Part shown: one piece after another, positions 1-11,500 of the stretch
How the letters are laid out: each line of letters begins with the position of its first letter
Numbering within the stretch: position 1 is the stretch's first letter
NCBI GenBank assembly: GCA_021234155.1
Contig: JAJEKV010000061.1
Span: forward strand, 5,388,653-5,452,652
DNA from: Isoetes taiwanensis
Lineage: Eukaryota > Streptophyta > Lycopodiopsida > Isoetales > Isoetaceae
DNA: 64,000 bases
Reading direction: 5' to 3'
Notes under the pieces: generated by a model
Told to the model about the DNA's origin: nothing
The model's database searches: none
Seen by the model: the letters and a program-made list of their open reading frames with translations, nothing else
Program-made: the position numbers and the translations under genes

Positions 1-644
1 TTAGTTACATCATTTTTGTAGTAAATATTTCCATTTGCCAGCACAGGTATTTGAATAGCCTCTTTTATAGCTTTAATCGGACCCCATTCTACTTGAGTAG
101 TCCTAAAATATTTTTGTTTTCTTGTTCGTCCATGAACAACCAAAAGTGCACAGCCTGATTCCTCCAACATCCGTGCATATACCACTATTTTGTCTACTTC
201 AAAAAAAACTCTAATTTTACAGGAAACAGGTATCTCCAGGTTGGATGGCATTTTAGAAACAATCGATGAGACCGACGATAACTTATCCATTAAAAATGAT
301 CTATAATTCCCTCGGCTTGCTATCTTCTTCGGACATCTGCAGCATCATCAACACAAGGTATAATTGTTATTTAAATAGTGATCAAATGCAAATGTTAATT
401 TCAATGTAACCTACTAAATATAATGATTGAAAGACCTCGTTGCACATGCTTAATTATCCTGAATTACAGCATGCTATCATACACTTAACCCTAGATTAAG
501 ATCAATGTAATTCGATAATGGTTCTATTATTTATGAAGCTGCCAATAAAATGTCTGGATCATTGCCACAAAACTGTACAAATAATGGTCTACCCCCCTGC
601 CATCAAATGCTGCAATAAAGCATTTAACTTCTAGCATTTAAGAA

Positions 645-2648
645 ACATGTAATGATAATGATAATGATATTAATCAAGCCATTTTTAGGCCCCCAGGCCT
701 CTATGGCATAATACATCAAAATAAGTCACTTATCTCAAAGCACCATCTGCGTGTCAAAGTCAGACATTAAATTAAATAACTCCATGATATCGCCTCTTTC
801 AGACCAAACATCTCTAATATACGAGCTTAAGACTTGCGCAGGTAGTCTCCAAAGCTCACTCAATGTAGCTGCATGGATACCATGGTCGGCCCCTAACATG
901 CTCATAAGAAGCACATTCTAGAAAGGTATGTTGCTCGCCAACCACCGGATCTAAACAACCCAAGCAATATCTCTCGTGGACGAGGTGTAGTGGCCCACCG
1001 CCCCGTTTCTATATGCAAGGCATGTGATGACAGTCTTAACTCGAGAAATCAACATACGATTTTTCCTGCTTACATATATATGATAGCAAATAAGGTTGTT
1101 CTTCATAAGCATCCAGCCCATTTATTTCTTCCATATAAAATCGTTTCTTCACATCTCCTTCAGGATCAAGTCTCCACAACTTATCCAACACCCTGATCTT
1201 CACATGCTCATAAACTTCTTTAAAGTTCCGTGACATCGGCCATGAATCTGAGTTAAGCCACCTTGCGCACCATCTTCTGACCTCACAATACCATCCCTTG
1301 TCCCTAGATTGCTCAAGAGCAACACGGGGAAATCTATCATCATCCAAAGACAGAACCCTATTCACATATGTGATGGTTCTACACAGTGCTTCAACTTCAA
1401 GTGGAAGGAAACCAGCTTCAGCCAACAACATACTATATGGAGTTTGAGGTTTAGCTCCCAATTCACTAAGCAAAAACCTCTTTTGTACCTTTTCAATTTC
1501 ACTCCAAGATTTCTCAGAGAGTCCCGCCCCAAAACCGGGCTCCCATACAAGACTATCGACTTAACACGCACTCCAAAGAGTAGCCTTCGTAATTTCCAAT
1601 ACTCAAAGTTATTCAATTTACATTGATGCAAAGATACTATAAAAAGCACGCATCCCCCCTGAAGCACGTTTCCGAGCCGCAACCGTCCACCTATAGTTGT
1701 TGCTTACCTCAATTCCCAAATATTTATAGGTACTTACTTTTTCCAAAGCAAATCCTCCTATAGTAAATACCGTGTGTCATCTTTACCTCCAAAACCATAA
1801 CCTTTGATTTGCCCGGATTAACCTCGCATCTCTTTTTTCTAAACAAAACGCACTTAAGACATCAAGATGTCTTTGTAGACCACTGGGGTTTTTTGAAATA
1901 AGCACAATGTCATCAGCAAATAGCAAAATCTGTAATACATACCTACCAAGCTGAGCACCCATACCACCAAGTCTCTCCATCCAATTTTCTAACTCATCAA
2001 TAAAGAGCCCAAATAATGTAGGTGAGCACGGACAACCTTGTTTCACCCCTATCGTGTTCTCCAACTTCTCATGACCTGCAAAGGGGAAAGAAAGCTCAAC
2101 TAATACCTTTTTGTAAAGACAAGCAACAGCTTGTCTAAGTTCACTTGGAACCTGTAACCATTCCAGCCTCTCAACCAAATCTGCTCGTTTAACACGATCA
2201 AATGCCTTTGTGAGGTCTATGAATGCCAAGAATCTTTTGTTACCTTGGCCCTTTCCCCCCTCTGTTATAACTCTTAGTGTGACAAGGTGATCAAGGGTAG
2301 AATGTGCTTTCCTAAAGCCTGCTTGCCCGGCAGCCCGCATATCTTTTTTGTCTGCCCAAGTGGAAATCTTATGTTCAAGCATGGCGGCAAACAACTTAGC
2401 AAATACATTGCTAACTAGAATAGTCCTGTAATTCCGCACATCATCCTGATTGCCACCCTTATGGATCGGTACCACCCTATTCAAACACCAAGCATCCGGA
2501 AAGGATCCTCTTTGAAGAGCATCATTACACAATTGGGCTAGCAGACCGTGAAGATGTCGTCCTCCCCACTTTACTAACTCAATGTACATAAACTCTTTGG
2601 CCAATATATGTAATGTTGTTACTCACATATATTGGCCAAAGAGTTTAT
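645..2648 (-). mobile_element. 5'-truncated non-LTR retrotransposon (LINE) inside the DUS1-like gene
   Basis: The minus strand at 1783-2604 encodes reverse-transcriptase palm motifs: FLAFIDLTKAFDRV, GVKQGCPCSPTLFGLF and LLFADDIVLIS. Downstream, 1036-1700 gives the C-terminal region (VLYGSPVLG, MLLAEAGFLPLEVEAL), and a zinc-knuckle-like CLGCLDPVVGEQHTFLECASY lies at about 880-960. No endonuclease domain is present, so the copy is 5'-truncated. Frameshifts separate the pieces. The presumed 3' end (left) carries a short TAATGA-type tandem tract at 647-670, as some LINE clades have instead of poly(A). A LINE tail at 55.6-56.7 kb shows related C-terminal motifs. Confidence 0.8.
2588..2648. repeat. 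23-bp perfect fold-back at the LINE 5' edge
   Basis: Positions 2588-2610 and 2626-2648 are exact inverted copies (core CTTTGGCCAATATATG) separated by 15 bases. The left arm is LINE sequence and the right arm abuts the interrupted DUS1-like exon. A small 5' inversion during target-primed reverse transcription would explain it; that is inference. Confidence 0.75.
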
Positions 2649-3193
2649 CGGGCAAGTTCTAAATTCTTTTCTACGATACATCTCGTTTTCAGAAAATATT
2701 CGAGAATGTAGCATTGGTGAATAAGCAGCAGGTGCACCATACTTCCTATGTAGCATTTAGAAGGGTAATTCCGAGCCTTCCACCATGGGCGCCACCAAAT
2801 GTTTTGGCTCCCTATTCTCCTGCGTAGCTCCCAAGCCTGGTGGACACATGGAGTCAATGCACAATCCATGATTGTACTTTTTCTTCCTGACTGGCATTGT
2901 TGGTTTCTTGTCACAGATACCATATTGAATAGTTGCAGTCTGCATTACAGACATTAGATAAGCACCTTAAGACATTCAACATCTAGGCACTAGAGTTTTT
3001 AACAGATGTGGCATTTTAACAGGAGTGGCCTTCTCCAAGCATGTGGTTCAGATTTACCAATATGATGGTGGGAGTGACTTGCGTCAACACTTAGCAGTAT
3101 GCACGGACTAATGACTTCTAAGACCTTCAACTGGACAATGTATAAATGACTCAAAACTTCTTGTGATGCAGATTGATAGAATAGAATAGATTT

Positions 3194-3648
3194 TTAGCGT
3201 CCACGGAGACCAATTGGCCTATGGGACCCAAACAAAAAAGAGAGCAGCAAGCGTATTACTGACAAGATTAAAAAAACCCCGCCCCGAAGGGTTTTCAAGG
3301 GAAAAACCTTAGCAGTAATAAGTATGCTGGCACGCTGTACAATTGTATAGGACAGTTCAATACCGTCCCGTAGGACACAAATGAGTCCGTGCATCCATAA
3401 CCTCCTGGAGGTATGACCCCAACAAACCCACTGACGATGTAGCCAATAACTGATGCAACGGCTGGCCAGGCACTAGTAATAAACACTAGTATCTGTATCC
3501 AGGTCAGAAGATAAGACGCTCCAAAGTAAAGGCGAATCTGAAATATATCAGCAACAAAAAAATCCAGCATCCAAATCCCAAGGAGAAACAGGAACAAGAA
3601 GATTTCTGCCATGTGCCTCCCCATCGCGGGGATCTCCGGAAAGACCAT
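3194..3648 (-). CDS. unrecognised multi-spanning membrane protein exon
   Basis: An ATG-initiated frame of about 117 codons (3648 to 3295) encodes several hydrophobic segments (FLFLFLLGIWMLDFF, YLLTWIQILVFITSAWPAV, VIGYIVSGFVGVIPPGG) and ends LYSVPAYLLLLRFFP. I do not recognise the family. An AG|GTAAAG-like junction just upstream of the ATG could mean it is an internal or 3'-terminal exon of a longer gene. It lies on the same strand as the signal-peptide-peptidase-like gene but its sequence does not match that family's C-terminus. It could also be chance. Confidence 0.3.
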
Positions 3649-4831
3649 GCGAAGTGGAATTTTCTTTACCTATCAACTTGGACTAAGCACATTGAAAAAT
3701 TGATTCTGTTCTCTATTGAGATATATCAAGGAATATCGTATAAAAAAAGACAATTAAATAAAAGAATCGAAAGAACTGAAGAGTAAGCAAGCTTACGCAC
3801 TAATGAGGTTTGCATTGTAGAAAATAGAATGCTCACAAAAAGATAACATGTGCTTTGTATAGTGAAAGTACACAAGTGTTCTATAATGTATTGTTAAGCT
3901 GTTGCAATTCAATATAGAAATGGTTGTAGAGCTGCGCATACAAGGCACTTTATTGGGTATCCTTTATTGTATGTATAAAAGGCACTGCAATCGCAAAATC
4001 TTATAATATCGCCCAAGATATTGCAGATCGACTGTAGACACAAATATCTCATTCTTGACACTTCTATCACCCGTACAAAGATGACAAAAGCAAATTTATT
4101 TAGTGGGCTCTCACCTAAAGTAAGAAATGTAATTGTAAGATTTCTTCAGCAATAAGAAGCTTACAGAGTACGCCAGATTAGAATCATCTTTAAAACGGAA
4201 AGAGCTATATCTTCAATGCCTCGTTTCAAATTCCCTCCTTAAAAGGGGATTGCCTCATTCCGTGGACGTTAAAATATACTTCCTTCCTTCCTTTCTTAAA
4301 TACATTTTGAGTTAATTTTTTGGTCAAGTTCTCTCCGTTATAGCAAAGCTGGACGAAGATTATGTCACACATGCACATTTCCACAACAACTAGAAGCATC
4401 AATTATAACTTGTGATATTGGTGTTTGCTTTGCATTTGTTTGCCCTTATCTGCCAAGTGTTTTTGCTTGCTCAAAAGAATAAACAATAAGGATTAACAAC
4501 TGCTAGCTATACAACTTTTCCTGTTGCTTTGGAAAGTCGTATGCAGCTTTTTATAGTTAAAATGGAAAGTCCAGCTTTCTGTTCCTTTCAGAGATAATAC
4601 ATTGCGCAATCTCTTTTGTACAACTGATAAACAATGGAATGTATTCCTTTGGACTCCCAACACACAGTCAAATTGGGAGAGAGTGATAACTTACCAAACC
4701 TTAAGCATGTGGCCATACCATTACGGAGAAGATGGGCGGTTTATCTCATCTGTACAGGACTCTTGTCCAACATAATATTTCAGCTAATGATACTAGTGCA
4801 ATTTCAATTTTCTTTAGAAATAAGGATTTAC
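3649..4831. other. no recognisable feature; probably 3' flank of the protease gene
   Basis: AT-rich sequence without a supportable coding region. The C-terminal exons of the signal-peptide-peptidase-like gene would be expected here, but I could not identify them with confidence. Confidence 0.4.
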
Positions 4832-6042
4832 CGAGAGTGCATGGGACGATGTAAAGTAATGCGCGCTGACCATTGCCATCCATCAGGTTCAACGCAACAT
4901 AGGTCAAAAAAGGGCCTGCAACGATAACGTTACATTAAGCAGGACCAACAAGCTCTCCAACCTGCCAATCATGGTCCACAAGAAGTAGCCTTTAAACAAA
5001 CTTTTCTTGGCTGCCCAATCGTACCTACAACATCAACCCATTAAATTGTGTCTTCATGCGAAAGCATTAACTATTAAAGCTCAGAAAATAAACTCATCAT
5101 GACAATGAAAATGCTGCATGTACATCTCAGTCTTGTACAGTCTCACAAAGACATACAATTTCACAAAGACATACAGTTTCATAAAGACAACCAATGGCAC
5201 CATGGCATGGCTGCTTTGACTACCGAGAAGCATGCATTGTAGATCTTGAACATAATCTGATCTGATCTGATCTGAGGACACATAATTCTACCAACTTTGG
5301 ATCTTCGTATAGGATTCAAAACCATTTGCATACCGCAAAGTGAAAGAGACCAATAAGCCAGGTAATAAAATGTCGCCAAAGCCAATGATGGAGTAGCCTC
5401 CCCATAAATAAAAAAGGCAGGGTATTTTAAGAAGCATTGGGATTGTTTCTCCCCCACTTCTCTTGTCACCTCTTGCAACCTGTGCAAAAGAAAAATCAAA
5501 GCCTCGCCAACAATCATAGTAACTGAAGAAGAAAATACAATACTCACCACAATCATCACGTTCTCTTTGAAAATGTAAGGTGAGATAAAGACCCAGAAGA
5601 TATCATAGAAGAAAGCACAGCTAAGAAGAACAGTAGAAACTTGTTGATATGAAAAGAAATTACTTAAAGTAAAATGATAGCAAAACCATTAGGGCAAATA
5701 AAGGAAGACAGGAAGGGACCGGGCTAAAAAGCTTATACTAACGTTGATGTTTGGCAGACGCACAATTTGCAACACAGTTATGATAAGTGCTATTCCTTGA
5801 ACAGGTAACAAATTTAGTCCGGCCAAAAAAACTGCTTCTTTTTCACAAATCCAAGCTTCATTTTAGTCCATAAATGATACATAATTTACAAGAATATCTT
5901 GAGCAATGCAAAAGAGACATGCCGATAGATTGCCCACATAACAGTACATGTTGTACAAAAGGGCGACACCAATAGGCTAAGCATGGAAACACCACCGAGC
6001 AGAGGAAGGTTCACATACAAGGTAGCTGCATGCGTGAACCAT
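4832..6042 (-). CDS. signal peptide peptidase-like intramembrane aspartyl protease (core exons)
   Basis: Exons on the minus strand, in order: ~5905-6042 ([29 protein letters not shown]), 5739-5795 ([19 protein letters not shown]), 5548-5639 ([17 protein letters not shown], catalytic YD), 5334-5479 ([23 protein letters not shown], catalytic GxGD), ~4966-5024 ([16 protein letters not shown]) and 4832-4915 ([20 protein letters not shown], the PAL-like region). Most junctions are GT/AG and in phase. The family cuts single-pass membrane proteins within the bilayer of endosomal or vacuolar membranes. The VARGD and YDW context resembles the plant SPPL2-5 group. Two oddities: the reading frame breaks between RHVSF and IAQDIL near 5905-5920, where the donor GG is reduced to G, and one junction (~4966) needs a GC donor. 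N-terminal protease-associated exons and the C-terminus were not resolved. The gene may be functional with unusual splicing or recently disrupted. Confidence 0.8.
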
Positions 6043-6146
6043 CTGTATCCATATGGAGCACGGAAGATGAGTTTCACAGATAAAGACAAGGAAGCATTTC
6101 CATGAGTTTGGTTAATAAATTTACAGCCTTTAATCTTGTGAAAGCC

Positions 6147-6172
6147 AGGATAAGGATAAGGATAAGGATAAG
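6147..6172. repeat. GGATAA hexanucleotide microsatellite
   Basis: About four tandem copies of AGGATA/GGATAA lie just upstream of the first recognisable protease exon. Confidence 0.85.
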
Positions 6173-7696
6173 TTCTTCTGCTATACAACTCACCAGTATA
6201 CACATTGATATCCAAATTATCATGTGGCGAAATTTATAAGGACGATGCATGTCTTGTTGAGAATCTCACCTTGATTGAAAGAGGTGAAAAATGGCCCAAG
6301 TTAGCAAACATGGCCTCGATTCCTACATAACGTGTAGTGTTTGAGATCTAATCTGTAATATAGAGGACAATGCCACCCAAGAAAATTCAGCCTTGAGAAG
6401 TTCTTAAAAGGTAGTACATACAAAGCTCTTAAAATGGCAGGGTTTGCAGGTTTTCCAGGGTCTATTCTAGATGCCAAAGAAATGACTGTAAATAAGATAT
6501 TTTACTGTAATTATAACTAAAGGCGGAGAGATCATCGTGGCATACCTCTACAAACACAAATGCCAAAGGAGGTGTTCCAAGCCATTCATTTCCCCTCTGA
6601 TGAAGACAGGAATCTCTGATAAAGTACTGAATATGTGATCATGCGACATCGTGAGGCCAAAGGCGGGTCAAAGCAAAATTGGGGCATCGATTCCATTACC
6701 TCCCTTTTGCTTGGAGTCACTGAAGCACAGATTACATTGAGCATGAGGATTTGGTGGTGGGGGTCATGGCCCATGATGGAGCACATTGGGCAAATGCGAT
6801 CTCCAACACTGCAGAGCACATAGTTAACCGCGTACGCAGAGCAAGTAAAGAATGCAAGCAGTGCAAAGCTCTCCTATCTTTGGCGGGCGGTTTGTCGAAT
6901 ATTTGCCCCTCTTGGATTTGAACATTTTAAAAGAAGAAATAGATGCAAGATTAAGGGAAGCGATTCGTTGGTGCGGCATCGGTTAGTGCTGTTGAAGTGC
7001 GCTCTGGAGCTAACTTCGGCTCTGTGATAAAAAGGGCATCACCATAGCCTCATCGTTACTGCTTCATAGTTATCGGAGAACCTTTTTATTGTGCCTCATG
7101 CTCAAATCTTGATAACACAAATGCTCACACACCTGTTGTATTCTTCTTGCATGCAATGGCTGCCACCACCATCGCATGAGGGAACGGCTCGCCTCGAAGC
7201 TTCTCGAACCCTAGAAACAAGGATGATCGGAACACCAAACGGAAGCAAGAGGTGGGCGATGGTAGAAACTCGGAAACAAAATATGCTTTAGAATCTAAGA
7301 AAGAAGGCTAGTTTTTACTTTGCGGGCCCCCATCCGGTGAAGGCGGCGGCACCAGTGTTTTTTTGTCTTCTTTCATCGGGGTTGTTGGGGTTGATTGGTG
7401 GTTTTGTTGGGTTTGTTGGGGTTGATTGGTTGATTGGCGTGCTTTCCGGAGAATCAAGAACATTGTTTTTGTCTTCTTTTACTTTTGTTTGTCTTTTTTT
7501 TACATTGCGGTATCGAGTTCACCGGGACGGGGGGGCCGCAAAGTAAAAGTCTCCCAGAAAGAAAATAATCACAGCAGATTGGAGACCAAAAGCCAAGATG
7601 CTATTCACAATGTCGTATGCAGCAAGAGTTCGGTATGCCGGAGTGAGGAGACTAATTTTCTGGAGCGAGACTGATTTTCTGGAGTTCTTTGAATTT
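6173..7696. other. upstream part of the protease locus, exons unresolved
   Basis: This should hold the N-terminal exons and promoter of the signal-peptide-peptidase-like gene. A short minus-strand stretch near 6290-6350 reads VGIEAMFANLGHFSPLSIK before a GT, in the place where the family has GIEGL-type sequence. A G/T-rich simple tract (GTTGGGGTTGATTGG motifs) occupies 7375-7440. No further exon can be asserted. Confidence 0.35.
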
Positions 7697-7893
7697 CCCA
7701 ACCGTAGATGCCGAAAATAAAGGATCCGATGGACAGGATTTTTTTTTGGCTTACGTGGCAGGACACGTGGCATAGCTAGAATTGCAGCAACCGTAGATGC
7801 CAAAAATAAAGGATCCGATGGACAGGATTTTTTGGCTTACGTGGTAGGACATGTGGCGTAGCTAGAATTGCAGGACACGTGGCGTAGCTAGAA
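7697..7893. repeat. ~93-bp tandem duplication plus partial third copy
   Basis: Two near-identical units begin GCAACCGTAGATGCC (about 7697 and 7788) and end GTAGCTAGAATTGCAG. A 27-bp partial third copy (GGACACGTGGCGTAGC...) follows. Each unit contains ACGTGG motifs, which resemble ABA-response/G-box cores. Any regulatory role is unproven. Confidence 0.8.
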
Positions 7894-8503
7894 TTGCAGC
7901 CTCGGGTTAGGCAACCTGTTAAAAAAAAAAAAACATTTCGCTAATAAGATGGAGAATCTTATGATTCATGCTGGAATGAAGCTGGTTTTTTTCTGTTATC
8001 AAATCTCGGTAAGTATTTGAATTCCTTTTAAGTTTCTCGATATAGTAATTGCTTCTTATGGTTTGCTTTGTTCGTATTGCAGGAAATGAATCTGTGTTCA
8101 AATTTTTGCATGGTTGTTATGGCTTGAATGCATATTCAGTTTTTGCTAATCCAGAATTTGGATTTTGTGGCTTTTTGTGGCTAGGAAAAAAGAAAGCGTA
8201 ATCTTATGTGATCAATGCACGTGGTGGAACATTTGATTTTTGCCGTCTGAACTCTGAGTCTTATTAATATTGAGCTGCATCAATTTGAAGACTACAATCA
8301 AAACTTTCAAGAACCTTCATGTGGTTCACTGCAGCCACAAATCCAGCAATGCTCTTAAATGTGATGTCTCTGATTCTTGCAAAAAATTTAAAGTTTAAGG
8401 AATCTAAATATGCACAACAAATTTGCATTGTTGGCTTCCTTGTGTAGTCATTGCTGCTTTTGAAGAATCTAGTCTTGAAGTGATTGCTAGGCTGTCCTAC
8501 ATT

Positions 8504-11500
8504 TTATCTGTTGTTCCCTTGCTGAAGCTTGATAAGACGATAATAGGCACCATCACTGTTTCCAGCAAGCTCCTCATGTCTTCCTTGTTCAATGATTTTA
8601 CCATCTTCAATCACTGCAATCCTATCTGCATTTCTAATAGTCGTGAGACGATGTGCTACAACTATGGTAGTTCTTCCTTTCATTAGCCTGTCAAGGGCCT
8701 CCTGCACAATGTGTTCGGATTCTGCATCCAAAGCACTCGTTGCTTCATCCAGCAGCAATATAGTCGGATTCTTGAGGACAGCGCGAGCAATTGCCACTCT
8801 TTGCTTTTGGCCTCCTGAGAGCTGAGCACCCCTCTCGCCCACATATGTTTTGTATCCATCTGGTAAGGCGGTTATAAAGTTATGCGCATTGGCCGCTTCT
8901 GATGCCGCAATCACTTCACTTTCAGATGCATTTTCTTTACCGTAAAGTATATTTTCATAGATACTGGTCGCAAATAAAGCAGGTTCCTGCTGAACCAACC
9001 CGACATAACGACGATATGATTTCAAATTCAACGTTCGAATGTCTTTTCCATCAACTAGTATCGTTCCACCAACAGGATCATAAAACCTCTCCACTAAGGC
9101 TATTATGGAGCTCTTTCCTGATCCACTAGCCCCAACTATTGCAAGTGACTGTCCAGAATGCACTCTCAAATTCAGCTTGCTGAATACAAGTACCTCTGGC
9201 CTAGATGGGTAGTAGAAATCGACTTTCCGAAACTCAATAGTCCCTTTCATTTCGCTAACGTGTTCCCCATCTGGACTATCTGGTTCAATCCTGGTTTTGC
9301 GATCAAGAATCTTGAAAACAGATTTCATGGCATTGTTACTTTTTACAATATCTGGAGTTAAACTGATTGTTTCTGATACAGCAAAGGCTGAGACAATGAG
9401 GACAAAAAATGCCTTCATGACATCACCAAAAGTTGTCTTCCCATTTTTAACCAAGTACGCCCCATACCATAGTGCAAGTCCATAAGAACAAAAGAGAAAA
9501 AGTTGTGATACACCATATGCTAACCCAGATATCTGCCCTCTGAGAAAGTTGGTCTGTTTTGGCACCTCTAGCTCACTTGCAAACAAGTCAACCAGTTTTC
9601 TCTCTGCATTGAAAGCTGCCACAACTCGGATATTACTTACAGCTTCTCCGGCCAGCGTTGTTGCTTTACTGTGTGCCTTGTCTATATCTCCAGCAAACCC
9701 CTTCAAAAATAATTGCTGAAATCCATAACCAGTCATCAGAAGCAGATGAAGTTACACATGAAAGTGCCCACGTTTAAGGTGAGGAATTAAGAGAAAATTT
9801 GCAAAATAATCACCTCAATGATGGCAGCAGCAACCAGTAGAGGTAAAGTGGCAGTTACTACAAGTGCAACTCTCCATGACACAATGTATGCAATAAGAAA
9901 AGCTGCAAGTAGTAATGTTACATTCTGTACAATTGTCGAAATTCGGTCTCCCATTGCAGCTCTCACGTATGTTGCTCCAGAAGATAAACGGGAGGCAATT
10001 TGGCCAGTACTATTTTCATCTTTATCAAACCAGCTAATTTCATTCCTTAATATTGCTGCAACAAAATATGCTGATCAAGTTTGTGCCTCAACTATCAAAC
10101 CAAATGAATATTTGCTATATTCACTTACCTGCAAGTAATAGCTCGCGCATTCGTTTCGTGAGATTTTCCCCTGCAATGGCGAAGAAATAATGATTCATAA
10201 AATAGACCACAAACGTTGCAGCTCCTACAGCAAGAAAGATGATGGCGTTTTTTGCAATCTCCTTCTTCATGTGATGGAAGTTTGTATCATAGAAGACGTT
10301 GATATTTGTAGCAAGAAAAAAGCCAAATATAGGATTGATAGTTCCAGAAAGCATGGCTCCTATCGTTCCTATTGTAAAAAAAGGCCACTCTGGGGCATTC
10401 AATTTCAATAACCTCCAAAAGTAAGCTTTGGACATCTCTTCATCCTCTTGCAGCTCACTAATATCGCCAATTCCCATGTGTTCTGAAGCTGTACTGGATT
10501 GCCGGCTCAGGAAACTCCTCACCATCGTGAAACTCAGCCGCGCACTCTCAACCTTACTATCTACACTTGAGCGTCTAGCAAAAGAATTTCCTTTTGACAT
10601 CCTGCAAACATCATAGAAGATTACTGTTAAAGAATTGGCAAATGTAAGAAACTTAGAAAACGTCGAGCACCAAAAAAGACAAACAACCTAGGGGGTTCTC
10701 TTCTCCCATGTGCTTCTACGTCTTTACTCATTTCTTGTAACTTAACAAGAGATGCATAAGCCCCAGTGTCCCTATTGGCAATGAGTTCCTCATGTGTACC
10801 TAATTCGACAATACTACCATGGTGTAAAACAGCAATCAAATCTGCATTTTGAATGGTTGACAGCCGATGAGCAACAATTACTGTTGTCCTGCCTATCATA
10901 AGGTGATCCAAGGCTTCTTGGACAACATGTTCTGACTCTGCATCTAAAGCACTTGTAGCTTCATCAAGAAGAAGAATAGCAGGATTCTTCAGCATGGCTC
11001 TTGCTATTGCCACCCTTTGCTTTTGCCCCCCTGAGAGCTGAACTCCACGCTCGCCAACCTGTGCCCAATGAAATTAGGTATTTTATTCATAGAAGTGTGT
11101 TTCTTGTACTACTTCAAAAGTAAGCAGGCAAACCTGCTACAATGTTAACTAGTGAGTTCCAAACCTGTGTTTGGTATCCGTCAGGAAGTTGGGTGATAAA
11201 GCCATGTGCATTTGCAGATTTTGTAGCGTGTTCTATGTCCTCAGCTGTTGCATCATGCTTGCCATAGAGGATATTTTTCTCAATTGTTGTCGCAAATAAA
11301 GCTGGCTCCTGATTCACCAACCCCATTTGTGTCCTGAGCCAATCTAATTTCAAGGTCCTGATATCATGATTATCAAGAAGCACCTTTCCTTTAACAGTAA
11401 ACAAATTTATAAGCAACTTTTCTGTAAGTCCCGAGTGTAAACATAGACAAGCTCAATTTATACCTGAACTCGGATCATAAAACCTCTCAATAAGTGAGAT

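Larger units (their letters stand above)
1..2954 (-). pseudogene. tRNA-dihydrouridine synthase (DUS1-like), disrupted and partial
   Basis: The minus strand reads DUS family motifs in order. First comes an N-terminal leader beginning MSVMQTATIQYG (about 2954), then the FMN-barrel start LVAPMVEGSELPF, then KYGAPAAYSPMLHSRIF (about 2650-2800). The next piece, RPLFVQFCGNDPD to YIDLNLG (about 475-575), splices in phase to CPKKIASRGNY at position 336, followed by PVSCKIR, HGRTR and VLANGNI running off the left edge. DUS enzymes reduce uridine to dihydrouridine in tRNA. Two in-frame TAA codons replace residues: after SELPF (about 2757) and in the RPLFVQ exon after LLAAS. A LINE (645-2648) sits between the first and second pieces. 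The exon at 1-336 is open. I infer a dead copy, or a gene broken by the LINE. The reading of the family is strong; the status rests on the two stops. Confidence 0.75.

Noticed and set aside
2757-2830. Possible LTR end and primer-binding site (TTTGGTGGCGCCC)
   Set aside because: The sequence encodes LVAPMVEGSELPF, the start of the DUS barrel, and continues as DUS coding sequence. The resemblance to a primer-binding site is coincidental.
3268-3296. Bacterial-style terminator hairpin (AAAACCC...GGGTTTT)
   Set aside because: A short chance inverted repeat in a eukaryotic nuclear context, with no plastid or bacterial gene beside it.
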